DNA of 49,395 bases. Source: Bacillota bacterium. GTDB lineage: Bacteria; Bacillota; UBA4882; UBA8346. The translations under genes and the position numbers were made by a program. The first letter of the stretch is position 1; the number at the start of each line of letters is the position of its first letter. This document shows positions 26,755 to 34,623 of this stretch, piece by piece. The notes below the pieces were generated by a model. That model was not told the DNA's origin. It saw only the letters and a list, made by a program, of their open reading frames with translations, and searched no databases. The stretch spans positions 1 through 49,395 of the forward strand of contig JAEVYU010000041.1 in the NCBI GenBank assembly GCA_023392595.1, written 5' to 3'.

Positions 26755-28152
26755 TCAATAGTACCGCACCACTTCAAACCGCTCCAGATCCACTTTTTCA
26801 TTCTCCGAGATACCGGCTTTCCTCTTGGCGATAGCCACTTGCTCTTCCGCCGTTTCCACCCCTTCCAGATTGGGTAATAGAAGCCCCCGGCGGTGTCCTT
26901 GCGTGACAATCACTCCATAACGTTTGGGATCCAATTTCTCCAAATCTTCGATGGGTTCGGCGGGTTTTAAAACATCCACGCTGTACACCAAATCCTTTAA
27001 TTCCTCCCGGGCCACCGGCTCGAAACGCGGATCTTGGGTAGATGCCGAAAGCGCATTCTGTTCAACCTCCGCCACAATGTTTTTTTGGGTGGATTCGGTT
27101 GTACCGATACAGCCCCGCAACTGTCCGTGTTTTTTAATAGAAACAAACACCCCGGCTCTTTGATTTTTGAATGCTTCCAAACCCTCCGGTTCATGAAACG
27201 GGTTTCCTTGAATACTGCCTTCTACCACTTGCCGGGCATACTTGACAAGCGGAGTTTCCTCTTTACGCCTGTCGGCAATGGATTGAGCCCGGTTATTAAA
27301 AATTTCTTCCATCATGCTCCGGTGGCTGCGGCCCGTTGGTCTAAAGGAGGCAACCCCATAACCCACCCCAAGAGTTCCTTGATAGCTATGAATTTTCACC
27401 TCAACATCAAGCTGGTCCAGAGTACCCATTAACATCATTACGCTTCGGAATCCGCATTCAGCGGCTTTTTCCAGCAGGACCGGATCGATACGAAACAGCT
27501 CCATGAATTCACTATTTTTGAGTATATCCATCAACTTTTGGTCGAACTCTGCTCCTCTAGGATCATAACCTGCCGGCGCTCCCGGCTTTAGACAATGGGA
27601 GAGATCTCCGCTGGCAATGATTGTTACCTTCCTTCCTAGCTCGGCCGCAGCCTCGGTAATCTTCGAACCAAAAAGATATAATTCTTCCAGCGGAAGATAA
27701 CTCAAGGGGATGATTACCAGTCTCACTTTGCCCGCCCACTGTTCTGAGAAGTAGGATAAGGGCACCAGCACGCCATGATCAAGGGCGCCTTGAGGCCGGT
27801 ACCGTCTGGCCATATTTTGATCCAATTCCAAAACAGGTAAGTTGGCTGTTTGACTGATATCAACTATTCTCCGGACCAGTTCCAAATCATTGGGCCATCC
27901 CCAAGTCCTAGGAAGTCCGAAGCGGCTTAAATCTCCCTTTAATTGTTCATCCCCATAAACCACGATGGCATCCGAAAAAACAGTCCCATGGGGAGTAAAA
28001 ACCACCAATGTCTCAGGAGGATCTTGCGCCAGTAAATCATCGATTTCATTCATTGACCGGATTGTATCGGATACCTGCTCAAGATCGGAAGTGTTTCCGA
28101 TACCCGGTACGATAATCGGAGGATGCGGCACCAAAACTCCTAGGTTAATCAT
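26755..28152 (-). CDS. amrA: AmmeMemoRadiSam protein A: LigB-like domain fused to AMMECR1
   Basis: A 465-residue fusion. Residues 1-260 (INLGVLVPHPPIIVPGIGN..., ASGDLSHCL, DHGVLVPLSYF) are a class III extradiol dioxygenase-like (LigB/Memo-related) domain. Residues 290-465 are AMMECR1, with the hallmark LRGCIGTTE and LLLPNLEGVETAEEQ. ATG 28152 was chosen because AAGGAG lies 7 bases upstream; the open frame extends 21 codons without a site. The downstream radical SAM gene on the same strand is the third component, so all three activities of the system sit in two genes. Confidence 0.88.
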   Translation of the reverse strand: MINLGVLVPHPPIIVPGIGNTSDLEQVSDTIRSMNEIDDLLAQDPPETLVVFTPHGTVFSDAIVVYGDEQLKGDLSRFGLPRTWGWPNDLELVRRIVDISQTANLPVLELDQNMARRYRPQGALDHGVLVPLSYFSEQWAGKVRLVIIPLSYLPLEELYLFGSKITEAAAELGRKVTIIASGDLSHCLKPGAPAGYDPRGAEFDQKLMDILKNSEFMELFRIDPVLLEKAAECGFRSVMMLMGTLDQLDVEVKIHSYQGTLGVGYGVASFRPTGRSHRSMMEEIFNNRAQSIADRRKEETPLVKYARQVVEGSIQGNPFHEPEGLEAFKNQRAGVFVSIKKHGQLRGCIGTTESTQKNIVAEVEQNALSASTQDPRFEPVAREELKDLVYSVDVLKPAEPIEDLEKLDPKRYGVIVTQGHRRGLLLPNLEGVETAEEQVAIAKRKAGISENEKVDLERFEVVRYY

Positions 28153-28268
28153 TACCTCACTCCTTATTCCATTCCATTGGAATCTTTTCCGAACGTTTTG
28201 ATTTAATCTTACCATAATTTATCGGATTCAGTCTCATTGAATTGGTATTCGCTAATATTTTATTTTCA

Positions 28269-29486
28269 TCATTTTCCGGCTTCAAGCGCTCTCTCAACGT
28301 TAACCGCCTCTTTTACCCTTGGTTTATAGGCCATCTCCATAAGATAATATTCATTCTGGGTTAAAAGATCCCCTCTGGGCGCCATCTTAAGTGTAACCTC
28401 AAAATTACGATAACTCCAAACAATCGTCGCATAAACACCCATCCGGTTGACATCTTTTGCCGAAGCGGAGTCATAGTCCGTATGTCCCCAAAAAGGCCCA
28501 AGCTTCCAAGTAAAATTTGAGGTGTTCAGTTGTAACTCCATGCCGGTTTTAGTTTCGACTCTGCTCTTTAGATCGTTTTCGACTTTGTAATAAACCCCAG
28601 GTTCACTATAATCCTGAGAAGTGGAATAATAGTTTAAATCCCTGTAGGTAGTATTGAAGGTGACTTTTGCAGTTTGATTAAGGCTCCTTCCCATTTTAAT
28701 CTGTAATTTATGACTGGAACGATACGGTTCATAGCCCCGTTCCCAAAACAATTTTCGATAATCCAATTCCCAATGCCATTTCGATTTACTTTTATATTTA
28801 CCATCAAAGCTCCACTCTTTCTTCCAAAAATCCTTATAACCGGAAGTAATATAATCACCCGTATTTTCTTCATACCCAACCTTCAGTTCGATATTCCTAC
28901 GCAGATACCAGGTTAAGGTCTCTGTCAATTGGTACTTCAATGATGTATATTGAGCATCTTCGTAATAGTCTTTGTCATTCCGTGTTAGATTCAATGTATA
29001 TTTCCAGGTTTTTGGCTGCCAGTTCAACGCGAAGGATTGGTTATTCAAACGATAAGGACATCCCGTAGCCAATTCGGCTTCCCGTTCCTCATTTTGGTAG
29101 CCTATTTCCATCTGAACCGTCTTTAAGGGAAAAAACTTGTAATTTACTTTTTCATTATGGATTTTATACCTATCATTCCAATCAAATCCGGTTTTCACTA
29201 CAAGAGTTTTAGATAGCTCCGGAAAAATAAACTTTAGATCCCATGAGGAATAAGTATCCTCAACCGGATTCAATAGGAGTTTACTCGTCAATCCTATCTT
29301 TAACCAATCCCAAGCTGCGCCGCCATTGAAACGGAGTATGGCGGGGGTTGGATCTCCTTCCGAATACTCTTGAGAGAGACTAACCCGATTAACACCCAGT
29401 TCAGATACTGCCCATGTCGCTGACGATGTCAAAGTGAAGAAAAATACTAAACTAAGCCCGGTTACCGCGGAAGTGATAACTTTCAT
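28269..29486 (-). CDS. Secreted beta-barrel-like protein, putative outer-membrane protein
   Basis: A 405-residue protein from ATG 29486 (GGAG 6 bases upstream; the frame extends to a TTG). Residues 1-28 are a signal peptide ending in SSATWA. The mature part is almost free of long hydrophobic helices and consists of alternating aromatic/polar stretches ending in turn residues (for example TWYLRRNIELKVGYEEN, KSKWHWELDYRKLFWERGYE), as in outer-membrane beta-barrels. No family could be named. With the two envelope genes at 47.4-48.9 kb it suggests a diderm cell. Confidence 0.65.
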   Translation of the reverse strand: MKVITSAVTGLSLVFFFTLTSSATWAVSELGVNRVSLSQEYSEGDPTPAILRFNGGAAWDWLKIGLTSKLLLNPVEDTYSSWDLKFIFPELSKTLVVKTGFDWNDRYKIHNEKVNYKFFPLKTVQMEIGYQNEEREAELATGCPYRLNNQSFALNWQPKTWKYTLNLTRNDKDYYEDAQYTSLKYQLTETLTWYLRRNIELKVGYEENTGDYITSGYKDFWKKEWSFDGKYKSKSKWHWELDYRKLFWERGYEPYRSSHKLQIKMGRSLNQTAKVTFNTTYRDLNYYSTSQDYSEPGVYYKVENDLKSRVETKTGMELQLNTSNFTWKLGPFWGHTDYDSASAKDVNRMGVYATIVWSYRNFEVTLKMAPRGDLLTQNEYYLMEMAYKPRVKEAVNVERALEAGK

Positions 29487-29591
29487 GACGTTCTCCAAAT
29501 ATTTTGTATTTTATACAATTATTTGGATAATTAATTTATAAATCCTTTTGTTTAATAAAATTATTTTAATTTAAATTATATGAAAATAGAA

Positions 29592-29628
29592 GAAATCGAG
29601 GCACGATCGTTTTTCGCACCTCGATTTC
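29592..29628. terminator. 10-bp hairpin between the HEPN-like gene and the barrel gene
   Basis: GAAATCGAGG (29592-29601) pairs with CCTCGATTTC (29619-29628). On the minus strand it lies behind the HEPN-like gene and can end its transcript before the barrel gene. Confidence 0.6.
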
Positions 29629-29739
29629 ATAGACCAACCAACTCATCGATAGTTCATTATATACAACAAAAAATGAAATATGCCAAGATTTTCTCTTTCT
29701 TGCGCCCCATATCATTTAACCAATGGAAGGAAGCCTTCA

Positions 29740-30069
29740 TTACTCCGGCAATAGACTAACAACCAAGTCCCATACCTCATTGGCAGCATCGCAAATTAAC
29801 TCCGAGTCGCTCTCGGCCAGCTGAGGGATATAAAAATAGTCCAATTCATCTCTGATTCTTTCGAATTCAGGTTCAATCTCACAACATTGCATAAAGAGTT
29901 GTTTTAATTCGCCGGCAGGCTCCTTTTCTTGGATAATCAAAAACGCTTTCAAAAGATTACTGACTCCAATCTTAAATTTCTTCAATCCCTCACCGGGTTC
30001 TTTGACAATCATCGCTTCTGCCTGTTCAAATAATTGATCGGCTTCTTCCAGCAAATCTTCCACTTCCAT
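29740..30069 (-). CDS. Small all-helical acidic protein, HEPN-like
   Basis: A 109-residue acidic, apparently all-alpha protein. The layout of an N-terminal helix pair, LLKAFLIIQEKEP, a loop, then LDYFYIPQLAESDSE and a final ANEVWDLVVSLLPE resembles small HEPN-domain proteins. The RNase motif RxxxxH is not present, so a catalytic role is not supported. No antitoxin-like nucleotidyltransferase gene adjoins it. A GGAGG precedes the start. Function is unknown. Confidence 0.6.
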   Translation of the reverse strand: MEVEDLLEEADQLFEQAEAMIVKEPGEGLKKFKIGVSNLLKAFLIIQEKEPAGELKQLFMQCCEIEPEFERIRDELDYFYIPQLAESDSELICDAANEVWDLVVSLLPE

Positions 30070-30284
30070 ATCTTTAAGGGCCTCCTATTTTTAACTCTTC
30101 TTATTCCATTATTTCTGGGTCATCCATTATTTCCCTTTCTTATCTTACTAAATTTTCGCTTAAAAAATCCAACCCTTGGCCTCTTTATGTTTTAAGCTTT
30201 TTTCAATATTTTATCATAAATATATCCCCCCCAAAAAACTCATCCATAGGGCCCAAGAACTATGGCACTAAAGAAACGGCATCA

Positions 30285-30318
30285 AAAAAGGCTGTCCACT
30301 AAAAATTTCAGGACAGCC
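30285..30318 (-). terminator. Terminator of the FtsH-like gene
   Basis: GGCTGTCC (30290-30297) pairs with GGACAGCC (30311-30318). The minus-strand side is followed by six T. Confidence 0.8.
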
Positions 30319-30339
30319 CGGTTCAATAAAATTGGCCTC

Positions 30340-31827
30340 TTATGCCGCTTTCAACTGCTCTCTTAACCAATTACCCGACACTTTTTCCTTCTGCAGCAAA
30401 TCGATAACGATCTTATCAATAATCTGTCCGTGCTTTTTAAGAAGCTCCCGGACCCGTTCCTTTTGTTCATTAAGAATTTCGGTCATCACTTCAAAAATAC
30501 GTTCTTTCCCCAAGCAATCTTCCTGAACGATACCAAGTCGTGATAATCCGGTGAGAATAATTTGCCTTGCAATATGAGTCGCCTGTTCAAAGTCATTGGA
30601 AGCTCCGGTGCTCCAATTACCATACATCAATTCCTCGGATAAGGCGCCACCTAAACAAATACAGATCTGATCTTCCAGATATTCTTTCGTATATAAATAT
30701 TGTTCATGAAGCTGCGCTTGTCGCATAAATCCCAATGCTTTACCCCGTGGAACCACCGTCAGAGTGGCCACGGATTCAGGGCGAAGGAGTTCACTAATTA
30801 AAGCGTGGCCAACTTCATGGATGGCTACACGTTTCAATTCTCCGGTGTTCGGCTGGCGTTCAAGTTTTTCACCCATCATTACCTTGTCAATCGCCTCCCT
30901 AATATCATCCATGGCAATCTGGTGATGGTTTCGTCGGTAAGCCAAGATAGCCGCTTCATTCATTAACGATTCCAAATGGGCTCCGGAAAATCCAAACGTA
31001 TCTTTAGCGACTTCTTCTAGACTGACTTCTGCAGCCAGCGGTTTCCCCTTGGCATGAATATTCAAAATGTGAATACGTCCTTCTTTATCGGGTAAATCCA
31101 CCTTTACCTGCCGGTCAAACCTTCCAGGACGCAAAATAGCCGTATCTAATAAATCAGCCCGGTTGGTAGCTGCAATTAAAACAATTCTTACTGACTCATT
31201 GGGTTTTAAACCATCCATTTCCACCAACAACTGATTTAACGTTTGGTCGTATTCCAAATGGGAACTGTGATTACCTCTTTTACCGGCAATGACCTCGATC
31301 TCGTCAATAAAAATAATTGCGCTTTTCTTGCCGGTTTTTTGGGCTAGTTGTCTTGCTTTATTAAAAAGTTGTCTGACCCGTTGAGCTCCCACACCGGCAT
31401 ACATTTCAACAAAACCGGAACCGTCCAAGGCAACAAACGCCGAATCGGTGTAACTGGCTGCCGCCTTTGCCATCAAAGTTTTTCCCGTTCCGGGAGGGCC
31501 TGTGAGTAAAATACCTTTTAAAGGACGAATCCCTAATTTATTGAGTTCCTCCTGGTCGCCACGGACAAAATCCAAGGCCTCCAGCAGCTCTCTTTTTGCA
31601 ACCTGCTGGCCGCCAATATCATCAAAACTAACCGGAAATGATTTATGACTTACATTGCCGCCAACCATCTCCGGACTTTTACCGGCCATCCTTCCCTGAG
31701 TAAAGAAGTATAGAGCAGCAAAAGCAACTCCAATTAATAATAATGGCGTTAAATCAATCCCCCGCCAAAATAAAAATACCAAGACACCCACACCAGCCCC
31801 AATAAGATATTCTAAATACTTCCTCAT
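30340..31827 (-). CDS. FtsH-like membrane AAA+ zinc protease, no ectodomain
   Basis: A 495-residue protein. Two transmembrane segments (about 7-22 and 28-43) are separated by only about 5 residues, so the extracytoplasmic domain of canonical FtsH (about 70 residues) is absent. The AAA domain has Walker A GPPGTGKT (110-117), Walker B IIFIDE (171-176) and the SRH RPGRFDR (233-239). The protease has HEVGH (337-341) and a probable third ligand D412 (GASNDFEQAT). The core is intact and should be an active processive protease. It shares an ATGA overlap with the upstream membrane protein gene, which has the missing type of ectodomain. Confidence 0.9.
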   Translation of the reverse strand: MRKYLEYLIGAGVGVLVFLFWRGIDLTPLLLIGVAFAALYFFTQGRMAGKSPEMVGGNVSHKSFPVSFDDIGGQQVAKRELLEALDFVRGDQEELNKLGIRPLKGILLTGPPGTGKTLMAKAAASYTDSAFVALDGSGFVEMYAGVGAQRVRQLFNKARQLAQKTGKKSAIIFIDEIEVIAGKRGNHSSHLEYDQTLNQLLVEMDGLKPNESVRIVLIAATNRADLLDTAILRPGRFDRQVKVDLPDKEGRIHILNIHAKGKPLAAEVSLEEVAKDTFGFSGAHLESLMNEAAILAYRRNHHQIAMDDIREAIDKVMMGEKLERQPNTGELKRVAIHEVGHALISELLRPESVATLTVVPRGKALGFMRQAQLHEQYLYTKEYLEDQICICLGGALSEELMYGNWSTGASNDFEQATHIARQIILTGLSRLGIVQEDCLGKERIFEVMTEILNEQKERVRELLKKHGQIIDKIVIDLLQKEKVSGNWLREQLKAA

Positions 31828-32369
31828 GTTCGTTCACCCCCGTTGATGTCACCTTTATCCGGTTGCAAATGATTGGGCAGCACTTCGTACAGATAATTCC
31901 GCCCTTTTTCAAGCTGTAAATACATGCTGTTCTGGCTGAAATACGCTTTCGCTTTTACACCCGGGCAAGATTCCAAAGCCGTTTTTAATTGAATGTAATG
32001 GCCCGATACAACAGCCTCTTCAAGATAGAATGATAGTTGGTAGCGGAGGCTTTCTAACTCATGGTTTCGCCGATCAATGATTTTAAAGCTTTTTATCGGC
32101 TGGTTGTAATAACTAGCGACCTTTTGTTTTACATAATCCAATACCTTTTGCAAATCATCGACTTTCTGTAACTTTACCGTTACAGCAAGCCCATCTTTCT
32201 CCTCTTTGACCTTATAATCGCGGATTGCTTTCTGTTGCTGCAAATCTTTTTCCAGCGGATTCTCCACTTTTAATTTGGCTGTTAAGGCTTGCCCACCAAA
32301 AAGCATCCCGATCGTAGCTAAAAAAGCCAGCACAATCAGACCCATTTGCAAATCTTTAATCCGTTTCAA
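31824..32369 (-). CDS. Membrane-anchored protein coupled to the FtsH-like protease
   Basis: A 181-residue protein with one N-terminal membrane segment (residues 9-31, GLIVLAFLATIGMLFGG) and a soluble, mixed alpha/beta outside domain of about 145 residues. Its stop overlaps the start of the FtsH-like gene (ATGA), a sign of stoichiometric production. No family was recognised. The likely role is ectodomain or adaptor of that protease. Confidence 0.65.
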   Translation of the reverse strand: MKRIKDLQMGLIVLAFLATIGMLFGGQALTAKLKVENPLEKDLQQQKAIRDYKVKEEKDGLAVTVKLQKVDDLQKVLDYVKQKVASYYNQPIKSFKIIDRRNHELESLRYQLSFYLEEAVVSGHYIQLKTALESCPGVKAKAYFSQNSMYLQLEKGRNYLYEVLPNHLQPDKGDINGGERT

Positions 32370-32649
32370 AACTATATTCCCCCTAACTTTTAAATGCTTA
32401 AAGATCCCACTCTATTATGATTGTTCTCAATAAACTTTTTTTAAACCAAGCTCGAAAGCGGAACCACGAATCGGCCTTTATCCTCCAACCGGGAACCAGT
32501 GCATGTTCGGAATCAATGCCCACTAAGCCGGATAGCTATCTTTCCGGATCAATAGGACCAAATGCTAGTTTACATAAAAATTTTATCATAATGTATACGA
32601 TCATAACAGAGGCGATTGATGGATCTCCTTACATTAACTTGAGGTAGAC

Positions 32650-32769
32650 ATGAATTTGATTGAGGATTTGACGAATCGGATAAAAAATGTTATCCCCGAC
32701 CTTAGGGAGGAGTCCAATTGGGGACGTAATTTTTCCATAAAAAAGAGCCCTCAAGCAGCTCTATTTTAA
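32650..32769 (+). CDS. Small ORF (39 aa) in the spacer before the HD-GYP gene end
   Basis: ATG at 32650 with GAGGTAGAC upstream opens MNLIEDLTNRIKNVIPDLRE..., an amphipathic N-terminus, and ends inside the terminator hairpin of the HD-GYP gene. It may be a truncated gene start or chance. Around it, 32370-32800 shows nothing else convincing. Confidence 0.25.
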   Translation: MNLIEDLTNRIKNVIPDLREESNWGRNFSIKKSPQAALF

Positions 32770-32789
32770 AGCTAAGCATAAGGGGCTCT
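32736..32789 (-). terminator. Terminator of the CheX/HD-GYP unit
   Basis: AGAGCCC (32744-32750) pairs with GGGCTCT (32783-32789). On the minus strand it is followed by TTTTTTA. Confidence 0.6.
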
Positions 32790-32800
32790 CTTGGGATTGT

Positions 32801-33910
32801 TTATGATTCTAAACTCTGATATACCTTCTCTGCCTCGTTACCTTCCAAAGTCTCCCGAATAAAAGTCTGAGTATATTCTTCCTCAATTAAATTAATTCGA
32901 ACGGATTCATCCAACTTTTGCCCGGAAGAATCAAAATAGATCCGAATTTCAGGCCGGAAAGGCGCCCCATGATTAATTCCAATAACCTTGGCGATTTCTC
33001 CAGTGTTGAGGCGGACATAACTGCCGATTGGATAGATTGCCATGCTGGCAATGAAGGCTTTTAATATTTTAATTTCAAACAGATGAGAATCGCCGAGTAA
33101 AATTTTGAGGGCTTCATAAGGAGTAAAACGTTTGCGGTGTTTCCGGGGAGAGATGCAAGCATCATAAACATCAGCTACAGCAATAATTTTACCATATTGG
33201 CCCATTTCCGCTCCTTTAAGGCCGTTGGGATATCCGCTGCCGTTGATTCGTTCATGGTGTTGCCGGATCCCTTGCAAAACTTCAGGAGAAAAATCATTTC
33301 CCGAAAGCAATTCAACTCCATAATCAGGATGTTTCCGGACCTCCTGCCACTGCTCCGCCGTCAATTTATTTTCCTGATTGTATATGGACGGGTCGATTTG
33401 GATCATCCCAAAGTCATGAAGCAGCGCAGCCATTCCCAATTCCTTTAACTCATCCGAAGACATCTTTAATTCTCTACCGATTATAACCGATAGGACACAA
33501 ACGTTAACGACATGAGAAAACAAATAAAGATCATAAGTCTTCAAATGACTTAAATTCAGCAATAAGTTGCTGTTTAAATCAATTTGGCTTTCAATATCCC
33601 CCACCATTCCCCGCAATACAAACGGGTCCGCTTCTTTCACACTGTCTGCGCGCATCAGATTTTGGGTAATTCCTACCATCCGGTCATGAGCTGCAGCAAT
33701 CTTAGGAGCAATTAACGCCTCTTGTTGCTCTTTGAAACTGGGCTGAGGATCTTCCACTACGACATCGGAAAAACCCCAATATTTTAGTTTGGTAATGAGT
33801 TCAGCGGTTAATACAGTCCCTTGATTCAGCACCAAAATTCCATTGTCTTGAAAAACATCTTTTGCAATAACGATGCCCGGTACCAAAGCGGAAACTTTAA
33901 CAGGTTTCAT
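32801..33910 (-). CDS. HD-GYP domain protein (c-di-GMP phosphodiesterase-like)
   Basis: A 369-residue cytoplasmic protein: an N-terminal region (1-110) without a receiver domain, an HD-GYP domain (about 120-290) and a C-terminal beta-rich extension (about 300-369). Metal ligands are visible: H133, H165/D166, H194, H218/H219, and the GYP loop (GSGYPNG, 224-230). The usual HDxGK motif reads HDFGMI: the lysine is replaced by methionine, which could weaken catalysis or change specificity. It follows the CheX-like gene by 17 bases on the same strand. Confidence 0.9.
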   Translation of the reverse strand: MKPVKVSALVPGIVIAKDVFQDNGILVLNQGTVLTAELITKLKYWGFSDVVVEDPQPSFKEQQEALIAPKIAAAHDRMVGITQNLMRADSVKEADPFVLRGMVGDIESQIDLNSNLLLNLSHLKTYDLYLFSHVVNVCVLSVIIGRELKMSSDELKELGMAALLHDFGMIQIDPSIYNQENKLTAEQWQEVRKHPDYGVELLSGNDFSPEVLQGIRQHHERINGSGYPNGLKGAEMGQYGKIIAVADVYDACISPRKHRKRFTPYEALKILLGDSHLFEIKILKAFIASMAIYPIGSYVRLNTGEIAKVIGINHGAPFRPEIRIYFDSSGQKLDESVRINLIEEEYTQTFIRETLEGNEAEKVYQSLES

Positions 33911-33927
33911 GATGAACAGCTCCCCGA

Positions 33928-34398
33928 CTACTGATCTGCTTCTCGTAATGCAACATAAATCGTAATTTCACCGAGATCCGTCTGTACAGGAATTACTAAA
34001 ATTTGCAAATCTTTTATGGATACCTTGACTTCTCGGCCCATAAATAAAGACGGGGGAGTAATGTTACAACAGAAACCATTATTACCCAGTTCAGTCGCAG
34101 CATTTCCGGTAATAATATTACCTAACTCACTAATCGCGCTTTTGCCTATTTCATCAAAATCATCAACCGGCATTCCCATCAACATTGTGGAAGCAAGTTT
34201 CTGAGCAGTTTCCGTCGTCATACAATAAATAACCTGCCCCAAAATATCACCGGTGACTCCAATCACAGTATTAACATCTTTGCCTTCAATGGGAGAAGCT
34301 GTCAAACTTAACTTTCCTTTACTGACCTTGGTTTTACCAACCTTTTCCAGTACCATAAAAGCGGCCGAAACAAATGGATTAATAAATTCAACTTTCAT
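33928..34398 (-). CDS. cheX: CheX-like CheY-phosphatase
   Basis: A 156-residue CheX/CheC-family phosphatase. The catalytic helix is SELGNIITGNA: E91 and N94 form the ExxN motif that dephosphorylates CheY. Only one such helix is present, as in CheX. AGGAGG precedes the ATG. It is the first gene of a two-gene unit with the HD-GYP protein, suggesting that it acts on a phosphorylated response regulator related to c-di-GMP or motility signalling. Confidence 0.85.
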   Translation of the reverse strand: MKVEFINPFVSAAFMVLEKVGKTKVSKGKLSLTASPIEGKDVNTVIGVTGDILGQVIYCMTTETAQKLASTMLMGMPVDDFDEIGKSAISELGNIITGNAATELGNNGFCCNITPPSLFMGREVKVSIKDLQILVIPVQTDLGEITIYVALREADQ

Positions 34399-34499
34399 TT
34401 GGCACCTCCTGGCCTAAAAGAATAATGAATCCTAATAGTAAACATTTTATTAATTTCGGCATACTTGTAATGTTTTCCTGCTAATCGAAACGAAAGACC

Positions 34500-34533
34500 T
34501 AAAAAAAATAAATCCTCGAAAAAGGATTTATTT
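34500..34533 (-). terminator. Terminator of the ctsR-mcsA-mcsB-clpC operon
   Basis: AAATAAATCCT (34506-34516) pairs with AGGATTTATTT (34523-34533) and the minus strand runs into eight T. No gene is convincing in the 34399-34623 spacer. Confidence 0.85.
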
Positions 34534-34623
34534 ATATAATAATCATAAGTTAAACGATAACGAAAATGATCCGTAATAATTTTTCTATTTATGCGAATTT
34601 GTTGAGGGTATAACCATAAAATT

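Noticed and set aside
29740..30069. Toxin-antitoxin pair
   Set aside because: No RxxxxH motif and no adjacent nucleotidyltransferase or antitoxin gene.
32417..32647. 76-aa plus-strand ORF
   Set aside because: No ribosome-binding site, no recognisable sequence; the surrounding spacer looks non-coding.
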